Of a stretch of 14,474 nt of DNA, positions 13,226-14,474 are shown piece after piece. Within the stretch, counting starts at the first letter, position 1. Every line of letters begins with the position of its first letter. Under the pieces are notes generated by a model. That model was not told where the DNA came from and did no database searches. It saw only the letters and a program-made list of their open reading frames with translations. Origin of the DNA: DATJSJ01 sp035504175 (GTDB lineage: Bacteria; Pseudomonadota; Alphaproteobacteria; Acetobacterales; Acetobacteraceae); contig DATJSJ010000290.1 in the NCBI GenBank assembly GCA_035504175.1, positions 1-14,474 of the forward strand, in the 5' to 3' direction. The position numbers and the translations under genes were made by a program.

Positions 13226-14474
13226 ATGCCGCCCCTCCTCCATCTGCAGGACATCACCCTCGCGCTCGGCACCGGCCGGTTGCTGGACGGCGCCGAGCTC
13301 GCAGTCGGCGCCGGCGACCGCATCGGGCTGGTGGGCCGCAACGGCTCGGGCAAGAGCACGCTGCTGCGCATCGCTGCCGGCCGGCTCGCGCCGGATGGCG
13401 GCCGGCGCTTCCTCCAGCCCGGCGCCACCCTGCGCTACCTGCCGCAGGAGCCGGATCTCTCCGGCCATGCGACGACGCTCGATTTCGTGCTGGCCGGGCT
13501 CGGTCCGGGCGACGACCCGCACCGGGCGCGGCTGCTGCTGGAGCAGCTCGGCCTCACCGGGACCGAGGCGCCCGCACGGCTCTCCGGCGGTCAGGCGCGC
13601 CGGGCGGCGATTGCCCAGGCGCTGGCCGCCGCGCCGGATCTGCTGCTGCTCGACGAGCCGACCAATCATCTCGACCTGCCGGCGATCGAATGGCTGCAAT
13701 CCGAGCTGGAGGGCGTCCAGGCCGGGCTGGTGCTGGTGAGCCACGACCGACGGCTGCTCTCGGACCTGACGCGCAGCACGGTCTGGCTCGCAGACGGGCG
13801 CACGCATCGCCTGTCCCAGGGTTTCGCCGCTTTCGAGCAGTGGCGCGATGAGCGCCTCGCGCAGCAGGAGGCGGAGGTGCACAAGCTTGGCCGGCAGATC
13901 GCGCGCGAGGAGGACTGGCTGCGCTACGGCGTCACCGCGCGGCGGCGGCGCAATCAGCGCCGGCTCGCGGAATTGCAGGCGCTGCGCCAGCGCCGGCGTG
14001 AGCAGCGCCGCAGCGAACCCGGCCTGCGCCTGGCCGCGACCGGGGCGGATGTCTCCGGCCGGCAGGTCATCGTCGCCGACCGGGTGAGCAAAGCGTTCGG
14101 CGCACGGGCGATCGTCCGGGATCTGTCCACGCGCGTCCTGCGCGGCGACCGGATCGGCATCGTCGGTCCGAACGGCGCGGGCAAAACGACGCTGTTGCGT
14201 CTGCTGACCGGCGCGATGGCGCCCGACGCCGGCACGGTGACGCTGGGCAGCCAGCTCAGCGTCGTCACGCTGGATCAGATGCGCGCGGTACTGGACCCGG
14301 AGCGGACGCTGGCCGACACGCTCTCCGGCGGCACCGAGACCATGCTGGTCGGCGGCGAGCGCCGGCACGTGATCGGGGCGATGCGGGATTTCCTGTTCCG
14401 GCCCGAGCAGGCGCGCACCCCGGTCGGCCAGCTCTCCGGCGGCGAGCGCGGCCGGCTGATGCTGGCCGTGGCCC
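13226..14474 (+). CDS. uup: ABC-F family ATPase, Uup-like (5' part, runs off right edge)
   Basis: The frame is open from ATG 13226 to the window end, 416 residues without a stop. Domain 1 has Walker A GRNGSGKST (37-45), LSGGQ (119-123), Walker B LLLLDEPTNHLD (139-150) and SHD switch (172-174). The interdomain linker has EEDWLRYGVTARRRRNQRR (228-246), the feature that marks Uup rather than EttA or YheS. Domain 2 has Walker A GPNGAGKTT (314-322) and LSGGE (403-407). There is no transmembrane domain. ABC-F proteins act on ribosomes; Uup in E. coli is linked to precise transposon excision and ribosome function. An in-frame ATG at 13151 would add 25 residues unlike the family start. No strong SD is visible at either start. 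Confidence 0.9.
   Translation, partial: MPPLLHLQDITLALGTGRLLDGAELAVGAGDRIGLVGRNGSGKSTLLRIAAGRLAPDGGRRFLQPGATLRYLPQEPDLSGHATTLDFVLAGLGPGDDPHRARLLLEQLGLTGTEAPARLSGGQARRAAIAQALAAAPDLLLLDEPTNHLDLPAIEWLQSELEGVQAGLVLVSHDRRLLSDLTRSTVWLADGRTHRLSQGFAAFEQWRDERLAQQEAEVHKLGRQIAREEDWLRYGVTARRRRNQRRLAELQALRQRRREQRRSEPGLRLAATGADVSGRQVIVADRVSKAFGARAIVRDLSTRVLRGDRIGIVGPNGAGKTTLLRLLTGAMAPDAGTVTLGSQLSVVTLDQMRAVLDPERTLADTLSGGTETMLVGGERRHVIGAMRDFLFRPEQARTPVGQLSGGERGRLMLAVA

Overview
The window is very GC-rich, densely coding DNA with short spacers and ATGA/GTGA gene overlaps. Codon use and protein families (alphaproteobacterial-style HflK/HflC relatives, a GcvA-type LysR regulator, a DHA2 exporter, a Uup-type ABC-F protein) suggest an alphaproteobacterium, perhaps Rhodospirillales/Acetobacteraceae. 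That placement is an inference from style, not from a marker gene. No tRNA, rRNA, CRISPR array, insertion sequence or phage gene was seen.

Left part (1-2640). The first 600 bases are weakly coding. They hold a possible gene 3' end (3-179) and a 66-codon ORF (208-408) with one hydrophobic segment that ends exactly on a CxxCH haem-c motif and is followed by a perfect hairpin. A large exported phosphoesterase of the phospholipase C/AcpA family (603-2582) follows. The Shine-Dalgarno (SD) of its best start lies inside a perfect 8-bp hairpin. A textbook intrinsic terminator (2595-2633) ends this unit.

Centre (2651-9323). This is the most distinctive part: five tightly packed + strand genes that look like one operon. 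They encode a large HflK-like SPFH protein with about seven membrane segments, an HflC-like protein, a second HflK-like protein, a P1B-type metal-transport ATPase without an N-terminal metal-binding domain, and a small membrane-anchored protein resembling the HR domain of type II secretion GspC. The genes are joined by a 20-codon bridging ORF with ATGA at both ends, then GTGA, ATGA and a 19-nt overlap. Canonical hflKC neighbours (hfq, hflX) and ftsH are absent. The likely reading is a membrane scaffold of three SPFH proteins built around a metal pump, with the GspC-like protein as a periplasmic partner. Function and substrate are unknown.

Right part (9433-14474). A 14-TM DHA2 exporter converges with a GcvA-type LysR regulator. 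The regulator is divergent from an exported PEBP (YbhB/YbcL) protein and a cupin. A perfect T-N11-A dyad sits in the divergent spacer and is the probable LysR binding site. The window ends inside a Uup-like ABC-F ATPase gene.
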